A DNA stretch of 64,000 bases from Neoceratodus forsteri (GCA_016271365.2 CM057453.1:1078879001-1078943000), one strand, 5' to 3'; positions 10,277 to 21,462 are shown, numbered from the stretch's first letter. Notes: a model not told the origin generated them from the letters alone. A program made the numbers and translations.

Positions 10277-11045
10277 AGGCCGATGGACCTTATAGATACA
10301 ATAAATCATGTTGGATTTGCTTAAATACAGACAGAGAGACAATAATCACCCAACAGATGTTACTTTTGTTACACAATTTGGTGTCAGGAGTTACATTCTG
10401 CGTAAATGCTTGGAGATACATTGGGGCATACTTAGCACAGAACCAGCATTGCTTGAAAACAGCCCAAATTCCACCCAAACTAGTATACAGGAGAGGATGC
10501 AGTTTGAGTGACCTACAGGTCCACATTTATCTACCTTTGGAAAGACACATTCAAGTAATTGGTTACTGATGGCACTGAGGGGGTGCTGCAACTGTGGCAG
10601 ATGTACTTACTGAATAGTGGGAGCAACATCTAAACCATTTACATCTTCAAATTGTGATAGGCTTACACAATTAACCAATTTGTTAACTGTAGCACACCCA
10701 GGGTAATATATCTGGTCAACTGTATATGTGGTGCCTTTTATGTAGGGAAAACAAAGATAATGTTTAAGCTCCATATAGGAAAACATCTTAGCTCAATTAC
10801 GACAAAGGACAAGCATAATGCCCTGTACTGTCATTTGACCCTGAATGGGGAGTGGGAGGGCAACACCATTTTACATTCTGTGGTATCAAAATGGTCAACA
10901 TGAGTCCAAGGGGTGGTGATATTGAAACCAAATTAAACAAAAGGCAAGCATTTTGGATTTTTATGTTGGGTGCAATGAAGTTCCCTGGCCTCAATGATGG
11001 CTTTGAATTGGCAGCATTTCTCACAAAATAGAAACTAAAATAAAG
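10277..11045 (+). pseudogene. PLE C-terminal relic with GIY-YIG endonuclease domain
   Basis: The forward frames resume PLE sequence: FVTQFG near 10370, a Cys-rich GCCNCGRCTY segment near 10580-10612, then VIYLVNCICGAFYVGKTK at about 10703-10756. The latter is the GIY and YIG motif pair (YVG codons at 10739-10747) of this nuclease family. KHLSS and DKHNALYCH follow, then the characteristic GGDIETKLNKRQAFWIF and GAMKFPGLNDGFELAAFL segments at 10912-11030. The domain nicks the target for insertion. Frame changes between segments show decay. Confidence 0.87.
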
Positions 11046-11132
11046 TATGACATGTTTCTGCATTTAAATCAATTGCTTTCTGATATTATTGAATTGACGT
11101 ACATTAGTGGTTACTACTATGCTGGTATGTTA

Positions 11133-11420
11133 CTGTTTTTTTAATTAAATATACTTTATTAATTTTAAATGTATGTCGAAAAACCATACAAGGAACAAAG
11201 AAGAAAACAAGCCATAAAAATCACCAACCATAATACAAAGTATATAAAAATAAACAAACTCAACAAAACCCATCCCCGGCCCAGCCTCCCCCCTCACAGA
11301 GCACACCTCATATAAATGATCTCAGTACAGGGGCAGCTCAAACACGGCACAACTAGAAGATAAAAACACAGACAACTAAGAAGACCTACAATAGAGAGAA
11401 AGGTTATGGGGGGGGGGGTT
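11133..11420 (-). mobile_element. Short 3' retroelement fragment inside the PLE
   Basis: On the reverse strand the segment ends in an AATAAA signal and a run of A (plus-strand T run near 11135), as a LINE or SINE 3' end would. It begins with a C run, which is the G run at 11409-11419 on the plus strand. The flanking words ATGTTACTG and TTATGCTG are similar and could be a degraded target-site duplication. It interrupts the PLE between the GIY-YIG region and the terminal repeat. The family is not recognised. Confidence 0.5.
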
Positions 11421-11667
11421 ATGCTGTTTTAATCTTTGCACAAGTAATGAAATAAGTATTCTGTTTGCTACTATTAGTTCAAATGTGTGTAACTTGACTA
11501 ACAGTTTTTCTTAATCGTTACTGTCTATATGTGGTGTACATGAAGTATGTTTTAAATATTAATTGGTTTGCTACACTTTTTGTCCCTTTTGAATATCACT
11601 TCTGTCTATGTATGAAACTGTATGTATCATTTTAAGAGTGACATACAGTATATAAGGAGTGGATTAT

Positions 11668-11783
11668 ACCATGGTGGTCACTACTTGATGGTGCCTTGAG
11701 CGAAACCAGTCGAAATTCTGTGGGTCCCACTGGTGCCTCCTGGTAAGAGGTCATTGCACACTTTGCGAATAAAGTTGCAATTT
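11668..11783 (+). repeat. Right terminal repeat of the PLE
   Basis: Inverted partner of 7041-7157. It contains CTTGATGG ... CCTTGAG.GAAAC at 11682-11706, reminiscent of the hammerhead ribozyme core known from PLE terminal repeats. The match is degenerate. Confidence 0.75.
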
Positions 11784-12036
11784 GGCTGATTATTTTGCTG
11801 TGTCCAGTTGTATTTTCTGATGGTGGCTGGTGCTTTAGTTGCTGTTGGCACTGTACTTGTTTTTATTGTTAGCACACTCGGCCATGGGACGGCCTTGTTT
11901 GTAGCTACGCATCCCATATGGCCCTGGAACCTTATCTATTTTTAGACAGTAAACTACAGACTCCAGTGCTCAGAGCAAACAGTTAGTGCTGGTTAGAGAA
12001 GCAGAGGCAACAAACAACTCAACTGAATCACAACTA
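11784..12036. other. Unassigned non-coding sequence
   Basis: Between the PLE end and the next foldback I see no domain. A few residual bases of the PLE terminal region may continue to about 11800. Confidence 0.4.
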
Positions 12037-12169
12037 GCCAAGAAATAAAACCATGACTCTGTGCAGGTGCAAAGCTAAACTTTAATTCCACACAACAGTG
12101 CTGCCACTGCTATGTGAAATTAAGGTATAGTTTTGCACCTGCACACTATCACGGTTTTTATTTCTTGAC
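12037..12169. repeat. Palindromic MITE-like element, about 55-bp arms
   Basis: Arms at 12037-12090 and 12114-12169 are reverse complements (CAAGAAATAAAA outer ends, GTGCAGGTGCAAA inside) around a 23-bp loop. No coding capacity. Flanks do not give a convincing TSD. Confidence 0.7.
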
Positions 12170-12865
12170 TGTGAATGGTTCAATTATTCATCTGTTATCT
12201 ATTTTCAGGTCTGCAAGCCCATTTCTGACCCTTTCTGTCATAATTACCACATGCCACATTTCTGGGATCACTGTTACAATAGTTTTTTTTTTGTTTGTTT
12301 GTTTTAATTATTTTTTATTGGTTTTCCTTTTTTTGTTTTACACAAGTAACAGCCAACCACACATCCATACATATATAACTGATAAAAGACAAAAAGAATA
12401 CACTTTTCATGTACTTTCCCAATCCTGGATAACAAATTCTTCAGAATTGACAGGCTTAGTTGATTGGGAACTTTTATATAGATAGTTGATGTAAAACCAA
12501 AAATAAAGAAACCAACAATTACAGCCACTCTACATATAAACAAACACTTACCCAGGATAAAAGGAAGGAAGCTAATCATTGCTTTAAATAAATAGTTATG
12601 AAGGAAAATAAAAATCCCAGCTAATACTGCTAGGGGATGAAGGGGAATGCCACGAAAGGGGAACCAAACCCTTAAATTAGTTTTTAATGTTCCTGTTTGG
12701 TTAAAATCCCCAAGATATCTTTACCCTGTGTTTTGGCAATGCAGTGGAAAAATAGCATCCATCTACTAATAAATCTGTCTTTTTGGAGTCTAAGCCATGC
12801 TGTAACCCTCTCCATCACTAGTATTCTATGACAATTATTTAACCAAGATTCCTTTAAGGGGCAGT

Positions 12866-12884
12866 TGGGATTTAGCCATTTTTT
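12866..12884. repeat. Left target-site duplication of SINE-B
   Basis: TGGGATTTAGCCATTTTTT (19 bp) recurs identically at 13481-13499. Confidence 0.92.
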
Positions 12885-13480
12885 TTTTATTATTTATTTG
12901 TAGTTCCATGGCTGGGGAGAGGTTGTACCTTTGGTTCCTCCCTCCACCTTCTAGCCAGCTAGGCTGGCTGCCGCCACCATCCTGGGCAGAGCTCTGAACA
13001 CCCTGTCACTACCCTTCCTTGGTCACTTTCTGGCAGGTACATACCCCACCACCGCAGAAACTAGGAGGGTGGATCTATGAGGGAGTTGACTTGCACGAGA
13101 CTGCAGCAGCGCCAGCGAACATCCTTCATGCTTCCAGGGTTTTTTTTTTTGGAGTGGTTCTCCTGCTGGAGGAGGCATGCAATGATGCCAATGGATGAGC
13201 GCACATGCTTCTGTACATGCTTTTCCCAGCGTCTGCCTCCTCTTGCCTCTTACTTCTACAGTGTCAGTGGTGTTGCCCCCCCCAGCTTCAAGCAGGGGGC
13301 ACCCATGCACCATCTGCTGATGACCCTCCCTCCCCGGACAAGAACAGCAGTCCTCCGGATGCTCGATTCTTCCTCAACCCTGCCAACCCCTGGTGACCCA
13401 TGCTTGTTCCCGAACACGGGTCACCAGCGTAGTGCGAGGTGTGATGTCCAGTGCCTCAACCCTCAGTGCCACGGAACCAG
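12885..13480 (-). mobile_element. SINE-B: about 600-bp tRNA-headed SINE inside L1-B
   Basis: On the reverse strand the element starts near 13480 with a head matching SINE-A: A-box-like TGGCACTGAGG and a B-box-like GTGTTCGGGA. It ends in an A/T-rich tail, which is the T/A run at 12885-12900 on the plus strand. Perfect 19-bp direct repeats flank it. The rest of L1-B continues on both sides. The body after the head differs from SINE-A. Open frames inside it, such as those at 13023-13313 and 13077-13490, are chance translations. Confidence 0.87.
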
Positions 13481-13499
13481 TGGGATTTAGCCATTTTTT
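13481..13499. repeat. Right target-site duplication of SINE-B
   Basis: Identical partner of 12866-12884. L1-B ORF2 sequence resumes beyond it. Confidence 0.92.
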
Positions 13500-13539
13500 A
13501 ATTACTGTCTTAAATGATATAGTACAAATATTTTTGAGA

Positions 13540-16500
13540 CCCTGTTTTTACACTCTGATGAGGTACTGCCAATATCCATGATTTAAATCACGAGGGATGG
13601 GGGCTTCAAGAACCATCTCTATTTCTTTTTGTACCTCTTCCCAGTATATCTCTCTACCACTGGGCAAGTTCAGAAAATATGCGTCATGGTTCCCACATCC
13701 TTGCATCCCCTCTAACACCTCTCTGATAGACCTGATCCCAGGTGTTTTGTTATGTTCGGAGTACGAAAATGCAGAATTACCACTCTCCACCTAAAATCTG
13801 TCCAGGAAGGGGAAGCCGTTGTCTTAAAGATATCCCACCAAGCTTGTGCCCATTCCTCATCTGATATCTCTATCTGTGCTTCTGTCTGCCATTTCTCCTA
13901 AGTAGGTTTCATCTCTTCACCTTTTAGGTCAGTCAAGAACCGATATATTTTAGATACCACTCCTTTGGTGTCTTGCCCCTCAGCTATTCCCATTAGGAGT
14001 GTCTTCAATGGTTTAGGATCCTGGGTAAACTGTGGGGCCCTACTGGGGGCTTATAAATAATGTCTGAATTATAGGAAACAAAAAAGTCCCCCTGCAAGAA
14101 AAGAAATTCTCTACTCATCGTTTCGTAGGATTTTAGTGTCCCATTTTCCTAAAATTGACGCACAGTTGAAAATCCCCTTATATTCCACAGAAGTAACCCC
14201 CCTGAATGGTAGGAAATCAAGGCAAGCTCTAACAGGCATGTCAACCCCCATCAAAATGTTAATTCTACTTTTGGAGCACACTTCTATCCAGGTTTTTTTG
14301 AGACCCTGTGACCATATATTGGGAGTATCCAACAGTTTTAAATAATCCTGATCCATAAATATCAAATCACTTAACATTACTATGCCTCTGGTTTCCTTTT
14401 CTAAATCTGCTCATTTCGAGGTGTCCCTCCCTTTAAGTGGGGAATTAAGTGCTGCAGCTGTCCAGCCCAGAAGTACCCTTTAAAGTCTGGAAGGGCTAGC
14501 CCACCCATTTTTTGGGGGCGGGTCAAAACCACCCACCTTACCCTGGGCTTTCTGCCTTTCCATATAATTTTTGACAATTTGGATCTAAGGTATCTCCTGA
14601 ACCTGGGTGGGGGTCTGATAGGGAATGATGAAAAGAAAAAGGAAAATCTAGGGAGAAGATTCATGCGTGTCACTTCCACCCTGCCTGTAAGAGACAGTGA
14701 GAATTCCTTCCATCTGGTACCTCCTTCAAAAGTCTCAAGTAGTTAGCTTGGTATAGTTTCCTCAAATCCTGAGGGATCCATAGCCCCAGATACCTAAAGC
14801 CCATTTTGGTCCATTGAAAGCTCCCTATCTTAGGCAGTTGTGACCCTTTCTGCGGTCCCAGAGGAAGCTTTTTTGTTTTTGATTCATTGACTTTGAAACC
14901 TGATACTTGACCAAATTGCTTTAAAAGATCTAGTACATGTGCCATGGTGTTTTCTGGGTCTGAGACATATAGCAAAGTGTCATCTGCATATAATGAGATA
15001 CGGATATCCTCCCGCCACCCCTATGCCCCGGTATACAGGATCCTGTCTGATCCTGGCTGCCAGGGGTTCCATACTCAAAACAAACAACGGGGGGATAGGG
15101 GCAACCCTGCCTAGTTCCCCTCTCTATCTGAAACACTCCAGACAGCACCCCATTAAGTTTGACTTTTGCTGTGGGGTTACAATACAGATTTGAAAGCCAC
15201 CCTTGAAATTTAGCCCCGAATCCAAATTTAGCCAATGTAATTTTCAAAAATTCCCAATCAAGCCTATCAAAGGCTTTTTTCTGCATTGATTGAAATGACC
15301 GCATTTAATGGTTTGAAGGGTAATTTGTCCACTGTCCCGAGAACATTTAATAAAAACTGAACATTGTTCAGTCCGGAGATCACTACCTGCATCCTGTTGG
15401 CATTTGCTTTTGCAAAAATTTTACATTGGAATTTAGCAGAAGATTGGGCAAAACTCTGCACATGAAGTGCCCTCTTTACCAGGCATAGGTGGCACAGATA
15501 TCGTTGCCCCTTCCCAAGAATCTGGGGTGGCCCCCTCATCATGTGCCGCATTGCAGACCTTGATTAGGAAGGGAGCCAGTTCTTCTATGAAGGCCTTATA
15601 AAATTAATTTATAAACCCATCCTGGACTGGGGCTTTCCCCGTCTTTAGTGATTTTATTATTTCTTTCACCTCTAAAGCAGTAAAGGGAGCATCCAGAGAC
15701 TGTTATTGCTCTTCTGTAAGATTAGGAAGGTTCACCTCCCTCAAAAATTCAGAAATCTTCTCTAAATGCCCTTACTGTCTTTCTTTCTTTTATAAGAGTG
15801 CATAATATTTTTGGAATTCTTCCGCAATATTTTCAGGTTTAGTAACTACTTCGACCCCCTCCTCCACCCTTTTGATCTTAGCTACATATCTTTCCACCTC
15901 TTGTTTTCGAAGCTGAAGGGCAAGTAGTCTCCCTGCCCTATCCCCCTTCATAGTATTTTTGGTTCAGGAATCTAATTGTGTTTTCTGCTTTTCGTGTTGC
16001 CAAGCTATTTAATTTTTCCGTGGCTTCTTTAATTTTGGGCAATAATAGAGCATTTTCTTACCTTTTATGTTCAGATTCTAAATCCATCAATTTTTCTTCT
16101 GCTTTCCACAACCCCGCCTGGTGCATCTTTTTAATATATGAGGCTTGCAATATTGCATGACCCCTTACTACCGCCTTCAGGCCATCCCAAACAAATTTTA
16201 ACTGGGTTTCCCCAGTATCACTCTCTGCTAAGTAATTTTTGATGACATCCCTTGTGGAGTTTACAAACATTTTATCTTGTAGCAGGCCTGCATTAAGTCT
16301 CCATGGATTGCCCTGCTGTACTAACCCCCATTGCAACTTTTAATATAGTAGTGCATGGTCAGATAATGATAAGGGGTATATTTTTGTTTCTACTACTGTG
16401 TGTGCCTGAGCTTTTTGTGAGTATAACCTATCTAGCCAGGAATATGACTCCCTAGCTGCTGAGTAAAATGTAAATTCCCTCAGGATGGGATTCTACACCC

Positions 16501-17044
16501 TTCATGTGTCCACCAGGCCTCCTTCCATCCTTAATGCCTTCAGTAATTTTGCACCAGCTCTAAGAGTTGTGCCTTTTTGGTGGCTTCTATCCAGTTCCTG
16601 ATCTTCTATGCAATTCCAGTGTCCTAGACAGAGTATTTGTCCACTTGGAGTACCAAAAATATGTCTAAAGGCTCGACTGAAAGATTGCCTAGTCAGTGGA
16701 GTGGAGGCATACAAGGAAATTATGTATAATGGTTGTCATCTTAATTCACCCAAGATCCTCACCAGTTGTCCATCCCCCTCCAAGAATATCCGATTAACCT
16801 GGAATGGTAATCCTCTCCACACCAAAATCATTACCCCAGCCTTTTTAGCTTGGGGGTGTGAATCAGCACATACCCTCCCAACCCATGCCCTCTTTAGCTT
16901 CACTTGCTTCTCTGGAGAGAGCTTGGTTTCCTGCAGACAGGTGACATCACATTTAGCTCTCTGTAGCTCTTGGAGGATAAGTGTGTGTTTGACCACATTA
17001 TTCACCCCCTTCACATTCCACTTGCAAATATTTAAACTAGCCAT
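13540..17044 (-). pseudogene. L1-B ORF2 relic: AP-endonuclease, reverse transcriptase, C-terminal region
   Basis: ORF2 starts at the ATG at 17044 with the L1 endonuclease sequence MASLNICKWNVKGVNN and CLQETKLSPEKQ (positions 17044-16900). The reverse transcriptase follows. KKAFDRLDWEFLKITLAKFG near 15225-15285 is motif A, GTRQGCP near 15105-15130 is motif B, and the YADD region near 14985-15010 is damaged. Thumb-like and post-RT segments follow: GSFQWTKMGFRYLGLWIP near 14790-14840 and QKMGGLALPDFKGYFW near 14460-14520. A Cys/His-like segment lies near 13680-13720. At least six frame changes or stops separate the pieces. It would have made the target-primed reverse transcription enzyme of L1. 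Confidence 0.85.
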
Positions 17045-17860
17045 TAGGCTGCCATAATATGGTCACACTTTTTCCAATTACATCATCCCTGTCCCCCCTT
17101 CCCCCTCCCAGGTACACCAAAAACAGACATAAGACCATTACAGTAAAACTAATAAAAGCAATAAAAAGTATTTGCAAAAAAAGTTTGACAAACATGGACT
17201 TATAACATAGTTTAAAAGTCAGAACAAGCCTCCATGCACTGCACTGCAACACAACCACATTTGGCAGTGAGCAGAGGGAAAACAAGTAAGTGGACACGAG
17301 TCCACAGGGGATGCAAATTAGCACCAAGAGAGTTTTCTGTTTACCAAAAGAAGGTACGTCCTGCACCTTTGGGCCTAGAACTATGGTCTGAGACCCTACA
17401 TTCCTCCTTCTGTCTGGACCTCCGGAAATTCAACCTGAGTTCCCCGGCTTTTTCAGAAAGAATAAACAGATTCCTTAACTTGCAACAAAGCATTTTAACT
17501 CTTCTTACAGCTAGTAGATTTAAGTATAAGGGATTCTTAAGTCCCCACCCCCTTCAGTCAACCCAGTAATCTTAACCGTTCCTGACTTGGACAAATCCAA
17601 TGCCAGTAACACCCTAAACAATAATACCAGGGCCTATAGTTGTAATGATTGTAGAAAAGTGGTATATTTATGTATCTGAAAGAAAGAGACAACAAAAATA
17701 AGTCCAAATATTGAAGTCCCAAATACCAATAATGTAGTTTTTTAACTCAGTTTAGCATGTTCGTAGGCCCCCTATAAGACATCTTCATGGCTAGGGGGTG
17801 CACCTGAGGTGACATCAGACCTTGAGGGGATACTCAACTAGAAAAAAGGAAAAAAGCAAC

Positions 17861-18897
17861 TCACCTTTCATTTGAGCCCCCAAAAACCCTTGCCATTACC
17901 AGAATAAAGAGAGGTGTAGATTCAGTCCCTATCTTCTTGTTCAGGTATCTGCCTTTTTCTTCAGTCAGGCCATCAGATCTGTATACAAAGGTAGGGCTGT
18001 GCCGCTTAGCCTTCTTCACTGTTGTTACTCTCCACAGTAGTTCCTCTACCTCCACCTCTACCATCTCCTCCTTGAGGTCTGGGACTTGGATGTTGGCGTT
18101 TCTCAAAAACTTGGATGCAGCCATAAGTGAATAGAATAATTTAGTGGAGACACCATCTTGTATCCACAACTTTGCGAGATAGTGGACCTGAGCTTTCAGT
18201 CCCTTCTCTCTGAGTTGCTTCACCATGCAGATTACCTTCATCCTCTTGGCTGCTAGCATTGGGGGGTAATCACGATCAAGATACAATCTCTGACAATCAA
18301 AGCTTAGATGTTTTTTTATTCCATGCTAGATGCAGTACCTTCTCTTTTATGGGGTAGCGTAGGGACCTGATTTTGATCGAGCGGGCCACCCCCTTGCCCG
18401 TTTCAGTTTTGGGGTGATTGCACAGTGAGCCTGCTTTATGTCTAGTTCTGAATCCACTGACAGATCTAATTCTTGTTGGAGCCCAGACTCCAGGAATTTT
18501 GTCATATGTTTGGCTCCCTCCGGAATTCTGAACAGCCTTATGTTGTTTCTCCTCAATCTGGCTTCAGTATCTTCAGCCCTTGTAGATAACTCTTTCCCTT
18601 TTGTACAGATAGCATAGGGCTCTTCCCTTGGCCATGTGTTCAGACTGGAGCTCTGCCACATGGTTTTCTACTGCGGAGGGCCGCTGTTCTAAATTTCTTA
18701 AAATCCTTTTGAATGTCTGAGACTTTGCTATCAGTTGTGTGCAGCAATATCATTATCGCTCTACCATCGACTTTACAAGTGTCCTTGCTTGTGTCAAGGC
18801 CTTCATCCTCACCCTCGTCAGATGACCTGGCCAAGAATGTTGATGCATGGGAGGCCATGGGGCTGGCGTCGTGGAGTCTCCTGTTTGTTTTAGGCAT
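17861..18897 (-). pseudogene. L1-B ORF1 relic: nucleic-acid chaperone
   Basis: The frame begins with MPKTNRRLH at 18897. It continues through a short helical region to LRRNNIRLFRIPEGAK near 18510-18560, the conserved start of the L1 ORF1 RRM domain, then the C-terminal domain with LYLDRDYPPMLAAKRMKV near 18235-18290 and QLREKGLKAQVHY near 18175-18215. L1 ORF1p coats L1 RNA as a trimer. A frame change near 18640-18660 and stops near 18300-18350 break it. Confidence 0.85.
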
Positions 18898-19111
18898 TTT
18901 ACCGTTGTCGAAGGATATGTTTCTGTATGGATTTGGTATCGCTGGATCACGGGGAATCTCTCCAATGTTATTAAGAATAAAGTACCAGCTTTTGGAAAAG
19001 TAAACCAGCAATTTGCTTGTTCTACTCTCCTGGGGGCACTCCCAATCGAAATCAGAAGTCCATTACTGTTGGTGACGTCACCGTAAATCCTTTTGCAGTA
19101 GCTTTTATGCC

Positions 19112-19600
19112 ACTTTAAGGTAAGGGCCCACTATCCACCACTATGAACACTGAGCAAAAGTAGTCATTAAGAATGATTACCTTCTGCTCATCCTCCTCCT
19201 CTATTACCCTGCCACCCTCCATCATCCTAATTCTCCCTCTCATCCTCCATTTTTCTCTAATGTATCTAAAGAACTGTTTTCCCCCTTGACTACCTCTATA
19301 CAGTTCCATGTCTGCTTCTGCATCCCTGACTGCCGTCCTGGCCTCCCTCATCTTTAACTGGTATTCAATTCATTACTTTTCTCCCTGTTTCCCCTTGTAT
19401 CTACTAAGAGCACTTTTAGCCCTCACTGCCTGCCTGACCTTTTTCAGGATCCCGATTGGTCTCTTTTGTCTGTTCCTCTTGGTAGCATTCTCAGACATGC
19501 TTTAGTTGCCTGTAGAATGTCCCCATTAAATACTCCCCACATCTCCTCCACTTCCCAGAGCTTATTCTTGGAAAGTTCCCTCATCTGGTCAATCAAAAAA
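19112..19600 (-). mobile_element. CR1-C: CR1 ORF2 fragment between endonuclease and RT
   Basis: The reverse strand reads GGKQFFRYIREKWRMRGRIR near 19230-19290 and a NDYFCSVF segment near 19140-19170. The same linker occurs in CR1-F as YRYIREQRKTKGGIVRL and NKYFCSVF (59750-59880). It is truncated on both sides and abuts the 5' end of L1-B. Stops interrupt the upstream part. Confidence 0.75.
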
Positions 19601-19914
19601 CGTTAACAAAGCAACCATATCATGGGAGCATAAACAAATTCCTATTCCTTTTTTAAACAAATTTTATAAAGATTTTTACTTTTTGTTTCAATTTTCAGAA
19701 AAAAGACCATTTTATATGTCAGTAAGCCATTCTGAGGTTAGCATTGCAGGAAACTGATGCAAATGGTTGAAGGCAACCGGTGGTGACTTGGCCTCACAAC
19801 CAAGATTGTGAGAAGTTGATAAACTTCACTTTGCAAGATTCTTTGCAATGTTTCCTGACTCTGCATAGCTCTCAGAGTGTCATTTTGCATATTCCTTTGC
19901 CTGGCGAAGTATAC
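19601..19914. other. Unassigned AT-rich sequence
   Basis: No gene or domain is visible. Short words around TTTGCA recur into the next foldback. Confidence 0.4.
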
Positions 19915-20045
19915 ACTTTGCTCAGCAAAGCCTATGCATAGTGGAACTTTGCCAGAGAAAGTGCAAAAGAGCCACTGCGCATTGCTCTTGTTGGGTGAAG
20001 TAGCACTTTGCCAGTGAAGAACTATGCAAAGTGTATTTCTTGTTA
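19915..20045. repeat. Imperfect foldback rich in CTTTGC/GCAAAG words
   Basis: The segment near 19915-19960 (ACACTTTGC, CTATGCATAG) is roughly the reverse complement of 19998-20040 (AACTATGCAAAGTG). The arms are imperfect. Its style is like the 21463-21590 palindrome, but it is not clearly the same family. Confidence 0.5.
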
Positions 20046-20880
20046 CAAAAAATATGTTTTCTTAATATTTAACCCCCCACACTGTGCCACCATCACCCAG
20101 CCTCTCTCACCTCCCAGTCCTTTGTAAATAATTTTTCTTCACCCTGCCTTCCACTAGCACCCACTTGCCCCTTTCATTTCTCTACAGTCCTGGCAAAGTT
20201 CTTTATTAATATGGCAATTGGTGGCCCTAGTGATAGTAAAAATCCCTTCCCCTGGCAAGAAACACCAAGGGATCGTGACAGTGAAGATCCCAATGTCCCC
20301 AACAGCGATGGCACAATACCGACACTGGTATTGTGCCCTTGCAACAGACTGTGTTTTCTGTGGGGGGCTGTGCCCCTCACACCCCCATGCTGGGGGCTCT
20401 GCCCCTACATCCCCCATGTTTATTGATTATCAACTCCAGGTCTGACTTGATTCATGGTGGGGGCAGGAAACCAGGAAAGTGCATTGCCAAAACCAGAAAA
20501 TTACAGAGAATGTCACTGAAATGGTCTGTTTTCGAGTTTCGCTGTGGGGGGTGTTGAGCTCATGTGGGCCACCACCCCTGCCCACAAGTTGTCACCAAAA
20601 TCCTCCAACCATGTCATTCACCCTAACTCCATTAATCATGATGATATCCCCCATCCTAGTCATGTCCAAGTACCCAAACACTCTACTCCCCACAAGCCCC
20701 CAAATCTGAAGGATATGTGGAGCACACATCTAGAGAAACATGAAAACAGTCCCTTGGAGGAGCAACTGTGCTCTCTTTAGTATTCTTCATTACATAATGA
20801 ACAATGCTAGTTGGCTAAAAAGAGTAGGCACCCTCTCCCTTCAGTGTCCTTCATAATAATGAATGAACTGTAATGAGCTT
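20046..20880. other. Unassigned sequence with two GC-rich hairpins
   Basis: There is no supported gene. A perfect 11-bp hairpin (GGCACAATACC / GGTATTGTGCC) lies at 20310-20337. A G-run and C-run alternation at 20361-20407 (GGGGGGCTGTGCCCC, GGGGGCTCTGCCCC) can also fold. Overlapping short frames in several phases reflect this base composition and are not genes. Confidence 0.45.
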
Positions 20881-20933
20881 CTATAGAGTAACACTTGATT
20901 GCTTAAGAAGTGTTCAATCAGGTGTTACTATAG
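20881..20933. repeat. Short inverted repeat
   Basis: 20881-20900 and 20916-20933 are near-perfect reverse complements ending in CTATAG. Confidence 0.6.
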
Positions 20934-21462
20934 GGCAGCATTTCACAATTTATGATTGTGGCAGACACTGAACGGCGAGGGTGCCTGGTTCAGCACGGGA
21001 CCAATTTCTTCTTTTACTTGGAATTTTGTATTATGTACTTTATAGGGCTAGGAGAAGGAGTTGGGTGATGCCAGAGAGTGGTAGAGTGAAAGTTGCTTTG
21101 CTTATGATTGCTGCAGACAGGGATTGGGACAGGGTAGAGGGTGTATGGGTGGGGTTAGTGGTGACTGGCAGACACAGAGTGAAAAATGGCTGTTCATTAA
21201 TTTGTATTACTGATTATTATACAGTACAAAGTTTTGGTGAAGTAGAGCTTCCCCATTGGCTGTAAACATTCTATTAGGCCATGTTAATCTTAAGTAAACA
21301 TAAATGCAGAGACTAATCAAATCCTAAACAGGATACATTTCTATTTAAAAAAAAAAAACATTTTGATAACATCAATAAGGTACAAGTAGAGACAGGCAAA
21401 GTTGGAAAACTTCGCTTTATGAATTAATCCATGAATGCTGCGGTATTTGGCTTATTCCACAT
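20934..21462. other. Unassigned non-coding sequence
   Basis: A 94-codon forward frame at 20981-21265 has no recognisable motif. An A run lies at 21344-21360. Confidence 0.4.

Larger units (their letters stand above)
7041..11783 (+). mobile_element. Penelope-like retroelement (PLE), interrupted by Rx-A
   Basis: The forward strand carries the two hallmarks of Penelope-like elements: a telomerase-related reverse transcriptase with YIDD, and a C-terminal GIY-YIG endonuclease. About 115 bp at each end (7041-7157 and 11668-11783) are reverse complements of each other, the inverted terminal arrangement typical of 5'-truncated PLE copies. The RT N-terminal half is missing. Rx-A (7805-10263) splits the RT from the GIY-YIG part, and a short retroelement piece sits at about 11133-11420. 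Multiple frameshifts show the copy is dead. Confidence 0.87.
12284..19110 (-). mobile_element. L1-B: near full-length L1-clade LINE, reverse strand
   Basis: Reading the reverse strand: leader near 19100, ORF1 (18897-17861), ORF2 from the ATG at 17044 with endonuclease, reverse transcriptase and C-terminal region down to about 13540, then a long 3' untranslated region. The 3' end is A-rich, seen as the T-rich run at 12284-12325 on the plus strand. Length without the nested SINE-B is about 6.2 kb, normal for L1. I could not find a matching TSD. Its 5' end abuts a CR1 fragment (CR1-C). All frames are broken. Confidence 0.85.

Noticed and set aside
13023..13490. Overlapping 96- and 137-codon frames on opposite strands
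   Set aside because: They fall within SINE-B, bounded by perfect 19-bp duplications. They are chance frames in a non-coding element.
20154..20780. Cluster of overlapping forward and reverse frames
   Set aside because: All frames are open at once because of G- and C-runs. No homology or start context favours any of them.
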